A stretch of DNA of 64,000 bases from Ancylostoma caninum (GCA_037903475.1 JBAJFG010000638.1:248001-312000), one strand, 5' to 3'; positions 26,001-37,999 are shown, numbered from the stretch's first letter. Notes: a model not told the origin generated them from the letters alone. Numbers and translations: made by a program.

Positions 26001-28354
26001 ATGCGCCGCTCACCACTTCTTACTGTCAGATTATAAATGTCATTGATAATGTTCTCCGCTTCATCAAAGTGGGCTTTCCGATGCATTGACCCTCCATCTT
26101 TTGCCATCAGAACAACTATCAGCTTCATGATACCGGCTAAATAAGAGAAAAAACTCCTTTCTAAGGGAAAAAACAAACTTTGACCTGCAAAATTGAATTT
26201 AATAAAAAGAGTAAAGGTTGTAATAACGATTTTACCCAGATGTGAGCGAATACCAACTTCCGCTCCTCTAACCCAATTGCACAGATCGCTCCTACGTGGG
26301 TTTAGCTGATTTTTACCAAGTCAAGTGCGCTCATGGGCCGGATACATCATTGAAAGGATGAGTAATCTCATACCCAGAGGTACGATTACTCATAGGTAAC
26401 AGTTGTGTTCGATAGGTACCAAGTAAGGAATAAATTCCTGGGAATTTTACACGTTTACCATGGGTGACCTCTATGATGTATCCGGGGCCTGTCATTGGTA
26501 TTCAGTGGTTCTTCGAAATTGCAAACTTTTTTTGAAAGTGGTTGTCTAACATCACGCAGCTAAAAATGTTAAGATCTACACCAAAGCACTAATGCATAAT
26601 TGAAATTACCTTTGGTAAAGGTGCCAATGTACCCTAATTTACTCCTTGCATGCCCCATTCCCATACCATTGTCTATACCCAGCTGCTATCCATGAGTGAT
26701 CATTGCCATGGGTATGAGCTTACCCATCTTTGCTATGAAGTATCCTGTTCCAGAACACTGTCAGGTACATGGAACACCTTCATGATGAGAAAAATGCATC
26801 CCAGCCCCACCAAGACCATCAATTCCGGTATGTACTTGTATCTTCTCATAGAAGACTGTTAAACTTTGTCTCTGAGCGGGTTTAGTGCCATCATAGGAGG
26901 TCCGCTGTCGCTCACGACGTCCATGGTCGTTCCCTGTCCCCGACTAAGCAAATCATTTATCCCTTCGAGCTTGATGAATTGGTAACAAAGGAGTCTTAGA
27001 GGACTAAGTGCTGACTTAGTGCATCGGACGCACGACCCCCCCCCCCCCTTATCCCGCCCCCAAATTACAAACCTTCGTATGGAGCATATCACAGCACATA
27101 TATGTTTATTTATTTATTTACTTGTTTATCTATTCAAGTGTTCATCCAATTGCACTTAAGAAGCACTTAGCAAGCGTTAACCAAACGCAAACACAGCATG
27201 GTCCCAGATTTGGCAGGTTTCTGGTCATTCTCCTTTTATGAAAGGTGCAAAACTCCTTAGAATCTTTGTCCCATATCCAGAAATAGAACTGAAATGTCCA
27301 TTTGGTGAGTCCTTCAGGATAAAACGGTCCTTGATATCGTCATTCCAGAGCAGAACCACCAATCTGTTTCAAAATTAGATGAACGTAAGTTGCTGACCAC
27401 TTCAATTTTACACGATCATATTATAGTTTTACAAATTGTATTTCATCTGCAGTCCCAAAATCACATTACGGCGCTGTTTCCATCCTTTAAAAGTTTCAGG
27501 CGCTCATCCAAATTGCCAGGACTTACCGGAGTTTCCTGAGAACTGACACATCACTGCGAACTCGTGACGAGACCTTGCATCTAAAGCGGTGTAACCCTCT
27601 TGTATACTGTCCTGAAGCGTCAAGTTCCACATTCCAAAAGAGGTCAGAGATATTAGCGTCTGAAATTCAGCCGCTTACCAACAAATATTCACTCATGCGA
27701 TTTTCACAGAAATCAAAAGTTGTGCTAGCAGCTCATGTACGTTGAAGGCGAAAGTGAGAATCAAATTGTTAACGAGTACGTACATCTTCTGTGACGCTAC
27801 TGAGAATCCGCGGTTTGTTCATTTATTTACTTATTCAATCTTGAGCGTACCGCGAGTAGGAGAAAGAGGCGAGGATACTCTCCAACGTATAGTCCAAATG
27901 TGTAAAATATTACTCTCATCGTCACAAACTGCTGCACCTTGCTCCAGAACAATAACAATTTTCCTGCAAACGAAAATTTATCCATGAAAATACCAATTGT
28001 ATTAGCATACACTTTCTTTCACATTTCAAGGCCACCACTGCTCCCGAGAACTCTCAGTCTAATTCGTGGGAGCAATTGTGATAAATCTTTCCCTCAAGAG
28101 AACTAACAGGTATAATAGAACGTTTCTGACATGCTTTCTTTTCACAGAGCATCTACAACACCAAGCAGATACCTACCTCCGAACTTTTCTCCTTGGGAAG
28201 AGTTTGCTCTATTATCAATGGACTTCTTGAGTTTTAAATCGTCCTGGAGTTTGATTAAAGGTGCAGTGACGGATCACTCGCTAGTTTCCTCATAACTTAC
28301 AGTTGTCTTATTTGAAGATAAAAAAGCTACTGCAGAATCATCACTTGGGTCCAT
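14013..28354 (-). CDS. Patched-related (PTR) 12-TM protein
   Basis: Twenty-three exons join in frame to 908 codons: 28301-28354, 28177-28243, 27851-27963, 27527-27659, 25937-26136, 25687-25869, 25342-25482, 24004-24076, 23839-23920, 23619-23746, 22823-22900, 22556-22652, 22332-22494, 19890-20097, 19702-19824, 19510-19621, 19167-19274, 18817-18901, 16234-16339, 15853-15971, 15637-15795, 14200-14271 and 14013-14135. Order of parts: first helix ([16 protein letters not shown]), loop start [11 protein letters not shown], first ectodomain (AKDGGSMH), sterol-sensing domain (GVDAAFLM, then [15 protein letters not shown]), seventh helix, second ectodomain, and the last helices with [19 protein letters not shown] and [18 protein letters not shown] proteins are RND-type transporters of apical membranes, linked in nematodes to moulting and sterol or lipid traffic. 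Oddities: the usual GVDD of helix 4 reads GVDA, and introns hold a mariner and several other repeats. The donor of exon 16 (GTTCAA) is weak and least certain. Confidence 0.92.
18318..18389 (-). repeat. tRNA-like module 2 in copy 2
   Basis: This is the minus-strand counterpart of the module at 2313-2384, with the same A-box-like (GGATGGCTCAGTGG) and B-box-like (GGTTCCACTCC) motifs. Confidence 0.55.
18461..18535 (-). repeat. tRNA-like module 1 in copy 2
   Basis: This is the minus-strand counterpart of the module at 2166-2240. A-box-like TAGCTCAGTGGG and B-box-like GGATCGAATCC are both preserved. Confidence 0.55.
20160..20580. repeat. Diverged copy of inverted repeat family R1
   Basis: The block ATTTTTGGGATATTGTGGGC and the later GCGAAAACGGG segment resemble the copies at 3112 and 24177. 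It lies in the PTR intron just upstream of the exon at 19890-20097. Its right end, near TCATATGGAAGTCTCATAA, is worn. Confidence 0.5.
20673..21948 (+). mobile_element. Mariner transposon, decayed
   Basis: Inverted terminal repeats TTAGGTTGGTGCAAAAATAA and their complement bound a 1276-base element. A TA dinucleotide lies at each side (20671-20672 and 21949-21950), the target duplication of this superfamily. Length and ends fit a mariner-class element. It lies inside a PTR intron and inserted there without breaking an exon. Confidence 0.92.
20790..21840 (+). pseudogene. Mariner transposase pseudogene
   Basis: Fragments of a transposase appear in several frames: PSKTT followed by RMKKLDEL in the DNA-binding half, then [19 protein letters not shown] in the catalytic half. 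Frameshifts and stops interrupt it. Where active mariners have DEKW, at the first catalytic aspartate, this copy reads YEVQ just before TLFDKMR, so the first metal ligand is gone. It is a dead copy that could not move itself. Confidence 0.8.
23056..23181. repeat. Small hairpin repeat, CATGGGCCGG family
   Basis: The left arm CATGGGCCGGTGTACAT with GAGATTACCCTGGGTAA pairs with the right arm, which ends CCCGACCATG. It lies in a PTR intron. The same family occurs at 26335-26490. Confidence 0.6.
24177..24617. repeat. Inverted repeat family R1, third copy
   Basis: The left GTCCCACTTCAGAATCGTTT pairs with the right AACAATTCTGAGGTGGGAT. Internal blocks match the copy at 3112, especially CGAAAACGGGGTTTTCGGC. 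It lies in the PTR intron between exons 25342-25482 and 24004-24076. Confidence 0.65.
26335..26490. repeat. Small inverted repeat, GGGCCGGATACATCATTG ends
   Basis: The left GGGCCGGATACATCATTG is mirrored at the right by ATGATGTATCCGGGGCC. It is related to the hairpin at 23056 and lies in a PTR intron. No coding content. Confidence 0.6.
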
Positions 28355-29160
28355 GCTTCACTTTCGAGGGAACATTTTGCTACAACCGGGATTGAAGAGG
28401 TTATGCTAAAAAGTGGAGCTAACTCAGTCGTTTTTTCAACGTCATGAGGTGTGATACGCCTGATAAGGACAGTTATGCTAACAGTCACCCAAGAAAAAAA
28501 AAACAGCGTGGCCGCGGTGGAAAAGGGACGAAGACATTTCATATATTACCTTTCGATGAGATTTCTGTCATGGGTCTCTACTGGCGCTCTCATCGACACT
28601 ACAGCGATCGCTTCCATCACCACCGTGGATCGTGGTGTAGGTGCGATAATCTGTTATTTCAAGCTGGTTATGCTCTTACGAGAAGGGTCTAGGATTTTTG
28701 CGAAGTGGAAGAGGCGTTTGACAGGACAACTTGCTCAATATTGCCCTGTTTCGAGCTCTGAAGGCCATTTTGCCGAAACGCGTCAGCCTAATTGATATTT
28801 CCACCAACTTGGTACAACAAATAGTATAATTTCGCAACAGTTTACATTGGTTAATAACATATGTTATTTATTCAAAAGGTTTTATAGTACATATACAGAA
28901 CATTACTGAGCCAATTTCCGCTGATGCGTTCATTTGCAACTTCTTCAAGTTATCTTTGTGAGGTGAATGAATGAAAACTGAATGAGAAGTGCTGGAATTC
29001 TTACAACTAATTGTTTTTCAGTGTTTCGTTCACATAAGGAAGAAAATGTTCCGTTTATATGAAAAGAACGTGAAGCAGTTCATCAACAGTTAGCTATGCT
29101 GAGAAAAATTTACTATGCTGCGTGCAGGAGCAAGTTACGACCACAGGATCACTCTTCGAT
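28355..29160. other. Spacer between PTR start and astacin A end
   Basis: No gene recognised. A minus-strand AATAAA at 28867-28872, about 290 bases past the astacin A stop, may be its poly(A) signal. The stretch 28910-29160 is similar to the sequence just downstream of astacin B (about 40080-40340) and of relic copy C (about 37890-38000), so it belongs to the duplicated unit. Confidence 0.5.
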
Positions 29161-32100
29161 CTAGCTTCTCTTCGCAGTTGCTTTGCGAGGTTGACCACCA
29201 GCAGAAACTAAAACATTTATCGACAAATATTCGTTACCAGAAACTAACGTATTTGTCAGGGAAAGACTGCGTTACAATCAAGAACTCACCATAACGATAT
29301 TCCAGCACAGTTTCCGTTTTAGCGATTCTGTTGTATGTTATAATGGGAACAAGGTTAGAATATGATTTCAGCACGACACCTGCATCTTCTGAGGCGCAAA
29401 ATCTGTAAAACATCATTTCCACTCAATTTCGCTAAGATTGCGGGTACAGATCACATCACCTGTAGCCCGTCAGTGTCTGATCCTTATTTGTCTTAATCTC
29501 CACTCCAGCATACGGACATCCATCCATGGAAACACCTGTTGGGAATCTGACAACTTTTACCTCGATCTGTGTTCCAGCTGGTGACTGTAAGTTATGGATA
29601 TGAGATTTCAGTGAATGAGTCGCTCGAAACGCCGCTATTTCTCACCTGAATCCAATAGTTGCATATATCAAAATCTTCTTGCATGTTGCCACCCTTGCCA
29701 ACAACATCTCTGAGTGTCTGGAACTCAGATGAAGCTTGCAGAATCTTACCACATCCGGCCGGCTTAACGAAATCTTCATCATTAGCATTATTTCCATCAC
29801 AGTGGATGAAGAATGCCCACTCTTTCAGTGCAGCGTTTTCCGCCGTAACCTCCTGGGCAAACACATCTGGAGCAGTCACGAGGATGGGGGAACCCACCCA
29901 GGCTGCACTTTGCTGACTTCTGCGATTTGCATTTTGCTAGAAAGAGGAGATGGAATTATCAAGATGAATGTCTTTTATGCCATCTTCAGTCCATTTATTG
30001 ATTAGTCGCAAAATATAGCACCAGTGATATTTCTGATGTTTCTCCTGACAACCTAGCAGAAGGACAGCAGCGGAAAATGATTCCGAGACTTGAATCTTGA
30101 GTTGTAAGAGTGGAAGCAAAAGGAATAAGGTGTAAGGGACATAAAAGGAGCGTAACGCTGCTGATACACCTACAGAATTTTGCTGCTATTCAGGCTTTGT
30201 ACATATCTGTTGGTTCTGGCGTTAGAAGTATGAACTTTTTCCACCAATTTTTTCACGCTTTTACCATCTCCTATAGAAGCTTTGACATTTATTGAGGTAT
30301 TACAGAATTGAACACAACTCGTAGCTGCCTATAACATAATGGGGCTCACAACATGAGCTCTGTGAGACTCGTTTTGCAAATATCTAGTCCTAACTTTCAG
30401 AGGCATTTGAAGCATTCCAAAAGTTACGTGAGCATTGTTTTAGTACACAAATCGAAGCGTAGAAAGAGTGGTCTCGTGCAAAGCCTACTTCGCTACCTAG
30501 TAAATGTATGGCTTGATGCAAACATGGGATTAATGGTTTTTGTAACTAAAACAAAATGACTGTTGGTCAGTAGAAAAACCGTCTGCGTACAGTAGGGATG
30601 CACGCCAACAACGATGTGTTCGAAGCAGGAAGATCGAGAACAGCGGGCATAAACAAGGAAAGAATTACTTCTGAGATCGGTGAAGCAGCATTCACCACAA
30701 GATAGAAGTCAGGAACGTTCCCTACACATATTTGTGTACTTTTCTGCTTTTCCATGGAGTGCCCCATAGTGAAACGGAAAAGGTGAGCGCAAAATGTCAT
30801 CAGGTTACCGGTTGTTTTGATATTCTGCAGAGGTCCTTTTGCAAGTTTGTCTGAGTTCACGCTCCACCGTTTACATCACGAATTCTCTAGAAAACTACAT
30901 AGGATCTTACATTTACAACCATAGTGCTCATTCAGCATGGAGAGGTCGATGAATGAAATAAACGGTGAGCCGAGAGTTCCTACATACTCAGTGTCGAAGG
31001 GAACCATTGTGGGCTGCCTATTGCGCGACGCACTGAAAATCAGATTTGCTCACAAAGCATCTGTTCGCCTAACTGCAACTGTCTTTATTCCCTTACCTTC
31101 TTGCCCCATAGTGCATAATACTTCCGTAGTCGTACTTCATTCCGTAGTTGTCATTGGTGCTTGTCGTTTCCAGCGTGAATTGATCGAGCCAGTCAGGCTT
31201 AAAGATTTGTGCTTTAGGTTTCTACAATACCGGTCTACATACTGCGAACGTAAGTTACCTCAACATTCTCTGTGTTCACTGTAATATAGTCGTTACGATC
31301 ATAACGAGACATTGTGTGAAAGAACCCTAGGGCATGTCCTAGCTCGTGCGCAGCAATCCCAACTGCATCGCAGCCCTCTCCGAGTGAGAGGTTTTGTTTT
31401 CCGCCCAGTCTTCCAACGAATGACCAGCATCCCTCTTCCTTGTATACACGAATAGCGTCTTGTGCTGTAAAATTTTATAGTCATTAATCAGAAAATGGCT
31501 GTGTGCGTACATTCCTCACCGTTCGGATTCTCTCTGAAGTCAATACATGTGTCTTTCTGCCAAGCTTTTGCTCCTTTTAGAAACACACTTCGCATTTGTG
31601 CAGCTGTATAAAAGCATGAAAACGCACATATTTCCAAGGAAATAATCAAGGCGCACTTGCACTGCTATCGAAGAAATAGTTCACTCCTTCGGACCACAGC
31701 GTACGCGGATAATTTTTGTCCTTGTAAGCTTGACGTTTAGTTCGCGGCACACCAGCAGCTTCCTCCTCTATTTCTTTAGCAATCATATCTGCTTGTTGTC
31801 TGGATAGCTTATGATTTGCGAAAATACACATTAGGGACTAATTTGAGAGTTATCATGACTTACTTGGTTAGAGCGATGTCACTCTGGAATAGGTGTTCTG
31901 TTGCATTTATTTTTGCGTTGATTTCATTTATGGAGTCCCCTTCCTTCTTGATGTGGTCCTGCTTAGTAGGCCTCAATTTCTAAAAGCATCAGAAATTGTA
32001 TCTTCCTTCAAATTCTTTGTGGAAAACTGTAACAAAATGCTTAGAAAATCATTTACTGATAGTCTCTCTTTCAGCGACTTCAACATGTTTGGAGTGAGCT

Positions 32101-32360
32101 TCAGAGTTTTCAAAATTTTGCTCCTCATGCCTCGAAATCGTTCGCGTAATTTCAGCTGAATTGTAGTTAGCCATCTTATCTATACTCAAGCACTGTCTAA
32201 CGTGACAAACCTTCCGGAATGCATTTACGGTTGCATTTTTCAGCTTAGTTCCCAGACTGTCTTCTCCAGTGAAGACACCTTTCACATTTGAGACTAAGTC
32301 ACCGAAGATGCCTGCGCCAACGCATGCAACCAGTAGAAGTGTTAGCAATAAGAGCCGCAT
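29161..32360 (-). CDS. Secreted astacin metalloprotease A (EGF, CUB)
   Basis: Thirteen exons: 32211-32360, 32057-32155, 31864-31979, 31657-31807, 31520-31603, 31259-31464, 31097-31221, 30911-31032, 29821-29936, 29646-29762, 29460-29584, 29290-29402 and 29161-29207; about 523 residues. Order of parts: signal peptide (MRLLLLTLLLVACVGAG); one lysine-rich module with an N-x-T sequon; a charged propeptide; a furin-like VPRTKR site; the catalytic domain with zinc motif HELGHALGFFH and Met-turn SIMHYG; an EGF-like domain (GGFPHPRDCSRCVCPGGYGG); and a CUB domain starting CGKIL. The enzyme should be secreted, activated by cleavage after TKR, and cut extracellular protein. Hookworm astacins of this layout serve tissue invasion or moulting; the role here is inferred. 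The exon 3-4 junction lacks one base for canonical splicing, and astacin B shows the same. All other junctions agree in phase. Confidence 0.93.
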
Positions 32361-32378
32361 ACCAAACTGGGATTACTC

Positions 32379-32380
32379 CT
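32379..32380 (-). promoter_or_regulatory. Probable trans-splice acceptor, astacin A
   Basis: On the minus strand, TTATTTTTCAG ends 18 bases before the start codon with no upstream coding exon. This is the usual place for spliced-leader addition in nematodes. The same arrangement, with near-identical leader bases, precedes astacin B. Confidence 0.45.
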
Positions 32381-33439
32381 GAAAAATAACACACATATTC
32401 TCCTACGAGGGCTTGAAAAACTAAGAAAAATGTTCTCTACTTTCACATTTCAAGGGATTTATTTGACATTTAGAGTGAGAATTCCACAGTTCTCCAGTGC
32501 TGTCATTCCATAGAAAGTGTATGTCATAGAACCTCACCAAAGCCAACCTGGGCTAGATCCATGGACACGTAACCAGTACGAGGTTAGCAAATCAAGTGCT
32601 GCGTCCTGGGTCTCTCACCACTCCATACTCTTTAAAATGACCAGACACGCGAACCATCACTGATTTGCGTGCCTTACGTTTTGTGAATCCCAGTCATGCT
32701 AAGAGGAGATATGGGGTCCAGTATTTGAACAAATTGGCGACCTCAGTCTCTAAGCATTGTGTGCCACGTGATTATACCCGCGCTCGTTTAAGCTTGCATT
32801 TGTGCCGACCAATGGTAGACACGGTCCCAGACGTCGAACCGTACGTGTCAACCGGTTGAGCATATTATCGCCAATGTTTTAATTGCTGAACACGAGTACT
32901 TGCTTCGTTTCTACGTTACTTGCGTTATAATATTACTTAAAAGCTAAATTTGACATATCTTCGGTCACTTTTCCACTGTGTGCCTATCGTAACCTTGCAG
33001 AAATTCATAATATAGTACAAACAGCTGTGAAATTCGTGCTCATAACTCCAGTGTGCAAAGCGAAAATTTTTCGGAGGATTTTCAAGATTAAGAGAAGCCG
33101 ATAAACTAAAAAACGAAATCTCGATGTGACAATTGAAGGCACCAAGCACCAATTATTAGTGGCACTGTCAAGAATGAGGGAGCGGTACTTTGCGGAAGCG
33201 GTTGGTGTGGCTTATTAATAGTGAACATGCTAGATTTTCAAAATGAGCAGCTCGGCAGCTGGTGTATTAGTCTCGAAATGACCTTCACCTTGAATCTCCC
33301 ATCCTTTTTGTATGGTGTACTTTCCACACACCAGGATTATGTCGAATGTTTGAATTGTAATGGCTGGCTAAACAATGTGGCACTATCCACGAAATTCACA
33401 AGACATGTTATGCACTTCAAAACAACAGTGCCTTCCTGA

Positions 33440-33900
33440 TTGTCTCACAGTTTACTGACAGTTAGTATGTTGGCTTGGTTAGTAAACGACCTTGCCTTGT
33501 GGTGCACACTGCGAAGCTAGCTGCCATCCGTTCCCATTCCTGCTCCGATATTTCCGAGAGATTGTTGAGTTGTAGCACCAAAGAACGGAAGTGCTGTAAA
33601 GTGTTCGCGGGTTTCCGGATTAATTAAGGATAAATTCCAATAAGGTGCCATCCATTCACCGCGAAAACGCTGGAAATCTAAACAAATTCGCAACAACGCG
33701 GCTGGAAGACTTCGGACCAACGCGGATTCACCCTTTGAGTACAGTGATTATAGTAGTAATGGTATTTTCGATGTGCTATTAACAAATACGGAGTTTGATA
33801 TGCCCTTCTGTTCATAGGGTTACGATATTCATACTGCGTGAACTGCAGATAACCATTACCGTCAGGATCTTGCCAAGCCCACACAAACGTTTATTTCACT
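33440..33900 (-). pseudogene. Decayed exons upstream of astacin A
   Basis: Two minus-strand open stretches lie here: one with DPDGNGYLQFTQYEY, which has the spacing of an EF-hand loop start, and one with RGEWMAPYWNLSL. The frame before the first contains a stop (TAA near 33892). The segment near 33490-33560 matches 47225-47290 upstream of astacin B, down to a shared donor context (AAGGTAAGGTCG or CAAGGTCG). The product is unknown; I read it as a duplicated and now broken neighbour gene. Confidence 0.35.
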
Positions 33901-34091
33901 TGCTGATCACGAGGTCCTCTATCTACTGCGATGCGCTGCTGTAGAGTTAATGAACGCATAAGACAATGGTCAGATCGTGGAACACTACTGCGCATTTAAC
34001 CGACTTCGCCTATAACTTTTCGAACCCCTATAAAGTCAGACAATCCTATTGAGCCATGTTTCGTAAGACTCTGTAGGGAAGTACATCTATG

Positions 34092-34273
34092 TATAGTCCT
34101 TGTCGAAAAGATAGACGGATTCCGTGACTGCGGAAACGCGGTGGGACCTCAACGATGGATACGGAGAGAGCATGCTCTGGTTGAGAGGGTGCAGTAGGTC
34201 CCAACGCGATCCTGCGGCCGCGACGATATGAAACCGCACGCGCAATCCGTCTATCTTTTCGACAAGGACTGTA
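34092..34273. repeat. TA-flanked MITE, TAGTCCTTGTCG ends
   Basis: The left end TAGTCCTTGTCGAAAAGATA (continuing GACGGATT) matches the complement of the right end, which starts CAGTCC, in nearly all of the first 28 bases. TA lies at both flanks. The interior is GC-rich, with no coding content. Confidence 0.75.
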
Positions 34274-34958
34274 CATACAGTGTGGTTGCACTAACGTCAC
34301 AATACTGTGCTACGGCACAAAACGGATATAATTTTCTAGTTCGGTGTGTGAAATGGCCCTTATAGGAAAAATTGGGAACAATTTGTCATAGGCAAAGAGG
34401 TTGAAACAAATATAATCTCCATCTCAATCGCGGTCAAAACTAATGCAACAAATGGTTTTTTATGCGTAACTTCTTACAGGAATGAGTTGTGACTGCTCAA
34501 TCTGAATAAGATTATGCAAAAACCTGCACGTTTCGTGCACTCCTTTTTTTAGTTTGAAAAAATTTATTCACAGAGGTCGAAATCTATCATTCGGTAGTAT
34601 TCAAACTGTGTCACAGTATGAGGTCTGTCGGTGGAATCTCAGCACGAATCGGGCTCTGTGCAGCAGAATCAATCCTTTTATGGCAGAAAAGCATATCTGC
34701 TGAACAACTGGTTGACATCTGCGGAGCTTACTTGACAACAGTTTAACATAGGCTCACTATGAAGGGTTCTGCCGCCCAGCTCGCAATATCAGCTCTATTT
34801 GAGGCTAGTGCTGCTCTGACGGTACCCTAGCCTTACTTAGATCTGTTCAACATTAAGACGATCCATAACCCTTTCGAAAACTCCAAATATTCCAGTTGAT
34901 TACAAGGCAGTCAGTAGGCCACATCGCCGCAAAAACGTTTAGTGTTTGCGACTACTAA

Positions 34959-35692
34959 TAGGTATGTGAAAAGTTTCCGCCCTCCAGCGACAAGTGGTTA
35001 TAATAGCTGGTTATCCTGGCAGATGCTTTGTAAACGTGCTTAGTTTTGTTGGTCTGACGTCTGTCAATAATATTCAGTACAGATTTGTTTTGATTTGCAT
35101 CAAAATCGTTGTGCTTTACAGTGATAATCATATCGAATTTGAGCCAAACAGGCATTATTTGTCACAGTAACCCTTCCGTAACCCTAAAAAAAACGGCGTC
35201 ACGGTACAAAATGAATAGATGTTCGTGAATCGTGTTCGGCACCTCAAATAACCCTCGTACAAAGTTTCGGCCAAAGAGATCTCCTTGCAAATTTTGGGGC
35301 ACCAATGTGGAGTAGTGCCTTTTTGGCATATGTCACAAAAGCTGTCAAGGAAAGCTGAAGCTGAAGCACTTCGCCTGGGGTGTGCTACCTCATGCGGCTT
35401 ATTCACCAGACTGTGCCTCGTCAGACTACCATTTGTTTCGGTCGATGTATGTCTCACGCGCTTTCCTAATAGTGCTTCCAATCTTTCGAAGATGTCGACA
35501 AATGGCCGAAAGAATAGATCGAGCCGAAGGACGAGGCTTTCCATCGCTGCAGCCTCCATCTCCTCCCAGAAAGGTGTAAAAAAGTAGTAGCTAGCAATGG
35601 CCAATATTTTGATTGGTGTATCTGCTTTGCTTAATTTTTAAATAAAGACTCCATTTTGCTCAAAGAAGAGCGGAAACTTTTTCACATACCTA
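34959..35692 (+). mobile_element. Internally deleted mariner with GGTATGTGAAAA ends
   Basis: TA then GGTATGTGAAAAGTTTCCGC at the left is mirrored by GCGGAAACTTTTTCACATACC then TA at the right. Inside on the plus strand, HAAYSPDCASSDYHLFRSM (35390-35450) matches the mariner motif that contains the third catalytic aspartate, so this is a transposase remnant. The left half (about 35160-35340) is instead similar to one arm of the foldback repeat at 61200, so the element seems to be a nested or recombined product. Confidence 0.75.
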
Positions 35693-36504
35693 ATATTTTC
35701 ATCGCTTCTGCACAGAGACGAGCAGCAACGTGCTCACTGGGCCATCCGATTGCGAAGGACAGCTTAACACTATAACGATATCATTTTCCATAGAATTACC
35801 ATAACTTTACAGATTTTTTCGTACATAGGTTAGTGAATAAGGGTCATTTCAGGTTTGTTAACAAGCGGTCACCAAAATTGTGAGCATTTCTAATGAATTT
35901 ATTGGCGATAGCAATTATACTCATCGGTGTTAAACAACCGGGATACTAACCCCTCTCTCGAGCGGAACCGGGTAGGCCGCCTAGCTGTTTATACAATACA
36001 TCCACATGCAGTTCGGGCCATCAGCTTACTGTTTTCGTAGGCGGGTACGAGTTAAGTCATAGCGGCGATAATAACAACTGAGCAATCACTCGCCGACTAG
36101 TAAGGAAGAAATACGAGGGCGTCATTGTCTTCTGTCAATAACAAAGGGTATTCCCAGGTCACTTCCTGTTCCTGTTTTTACTGTTTTCCTCCTAAAATTT
36201 TATAGGTGGTGTATTTGGAACAAGGATTTGGCCTCACATGTATGCCCATCACGAGATGGGTGCTGTTATGTGCGGTCTATAGCAGATCCATTTTTCTTTG
36301 TACATGCGTAGCCCTATTCATTTATACATATATCCAGTTTGAAATGGTTCTGTTGTGTTCTTTGGCAGAGTATATTTCCGAAGTTGAAATTAGCCACTCT
36401 GAACAAGCGTGATTTATGCACATAACTAAGTTCTCACAAAGGACACTGCAGATGATAAAGAAATCGGATTTGAGAACAGCATCACAAACTGCGCATGGCA
36501 TCAT

Positions 36505-36663
36505 CTCTGGTAACTGTGCAGGACGAACGCAGCCCGAACGGCGTAGTGGTTCGGTTAGAAACCTTAGCAGCAACGGTTGCCAGTTGCTGCCATCCCTCGA
36601 TTGCTGCTCAATCTGTCGGCCCTTTAGCAGCAATTACTAAAGGGCCGACAGATTGAACAGCAA
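36505..36663. repeat. Foldback element, copy 1, with 28-base hairpin
   Basis: The left end CTCTGGTAACTGTGCA and the block CAGCAACGGTTGCCAGTTGC match the element at 43654. The right part is a near-perfect hairpin, 36599-36663: ATTGCTGCTCAATCTGTCGG runs into a short loop and returns. The rest of the second arm is missing. Confidence 0.7.
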
Positions 36664-37999
36664 TGGAAGGGTCAAAGTGATCTAGAAAATCAGCCAAGCC
36701 ACACAAACACCGCCTTAGCCAAACAACTAGGAACCAGGCCATACTCTGATATCACAAAACTAACGAGAGTTGAAATTGCACCCGCCCGAGTCCACCGCCG
36801 AGTGGTGTTTTAGTGAGGACCCAATGCGTCGGACTTGTTAGTAGTGTAATACGTTGTTCCACCAACCATATCACAACTTAGATGTTATACAGTCTTAGTA
36901 ATGTAGGGTAGGAGTTTATTGGTGATAGAAGGTCACTCCTTCTTGTGGTTCATTTTTGCATTTTTGACACGAATTCAAAACGCCTCGAGAGTTTTGCCTG
37001 CGGAAATCTCAGTTTCAAGCTCGAGGATCATAGTTTCTGATAGGTAGTCGGTCCCGTTGTGTACTCGCATACGATGACAACCTGGAGAGATGGGAGTGCG
37101 ATAGCTTGATTTCCCCTCAAGTCGCCAATCTCTACATTTGATCATGTAAATCACGCATGATTTCATGCGGTCACCTTCTCTGCCAGCGAATTGCGCAATT
37201 GGATGTTGTGCAGAAACGATCGACGGCGATAAGTGCTCTTCACACCTATGCTTTTCCAGGTGCAGATACAATGCTTCCCCTTCGTTTACTTGGTAAAAAA
37301 CGTTTGGTGATCAAGAACACGAAATCGAGCTTCAAACAACTTGCTGACCTCCGAGGAAGACGTTCAAGTTGAAACGTGAGGCCATCAATGAACAAGTTCC
37401 ACCTAACAACCTGGTAATAGCAGAAGCATTAAAAACATAATATCAAGATGTCCAGGTTCAGAAATCAGAGGACATCTAGACTATTGTATGAAAAATTTCC
37501 CTTTCTGTTTATTTTAGACCTTCTTAAAAAAATCCCTCCATCGCTGCATCTCGTTCTTGCGATGCATCAGAAGGTGGCCTCGCTCACCGTTCACACCGTG
37601 GAAATTTCCGACATCGTTTGCCTGGAGCTGACGCGATTTCGCAAGTCGGTAGATAAGGCAGTGACCCTCTTTCGAGTCCATCGTCTTACTGACATAATCG
37701 TAATGAGCTGATTTTGCTACGGCTAAACTCTTGTTCGCAGCCGTCTCCGCTCTTCTAGTTACCACCAAGGAGGAGAGGGTACATTTCTTTCGCGGGTCTT
37801 TTCACATCCTCCGCCCAAAGCCGAACTTTTGGAAAATGGGAAGGGAGAAAAATTTTGGAGCTATGTATTTGTCACTGTTTCATCCGCATGAAAGAAGGAA
37901 ATGCTTCATTCATAAAAACAACGCTCTTTTGAGGGAAATTAAGGTCGTTTTGCAGAAGCAATTTAACGTAACCACGCAACCGTGGAATAACCCTTCGGT

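Noticed and set aside
35155..35604. Minus-strand open frame of 149 codons
   Set aside because: It lies antisense to the mariner transposase remnant and within the element's borders, so it is most likely a shadow.
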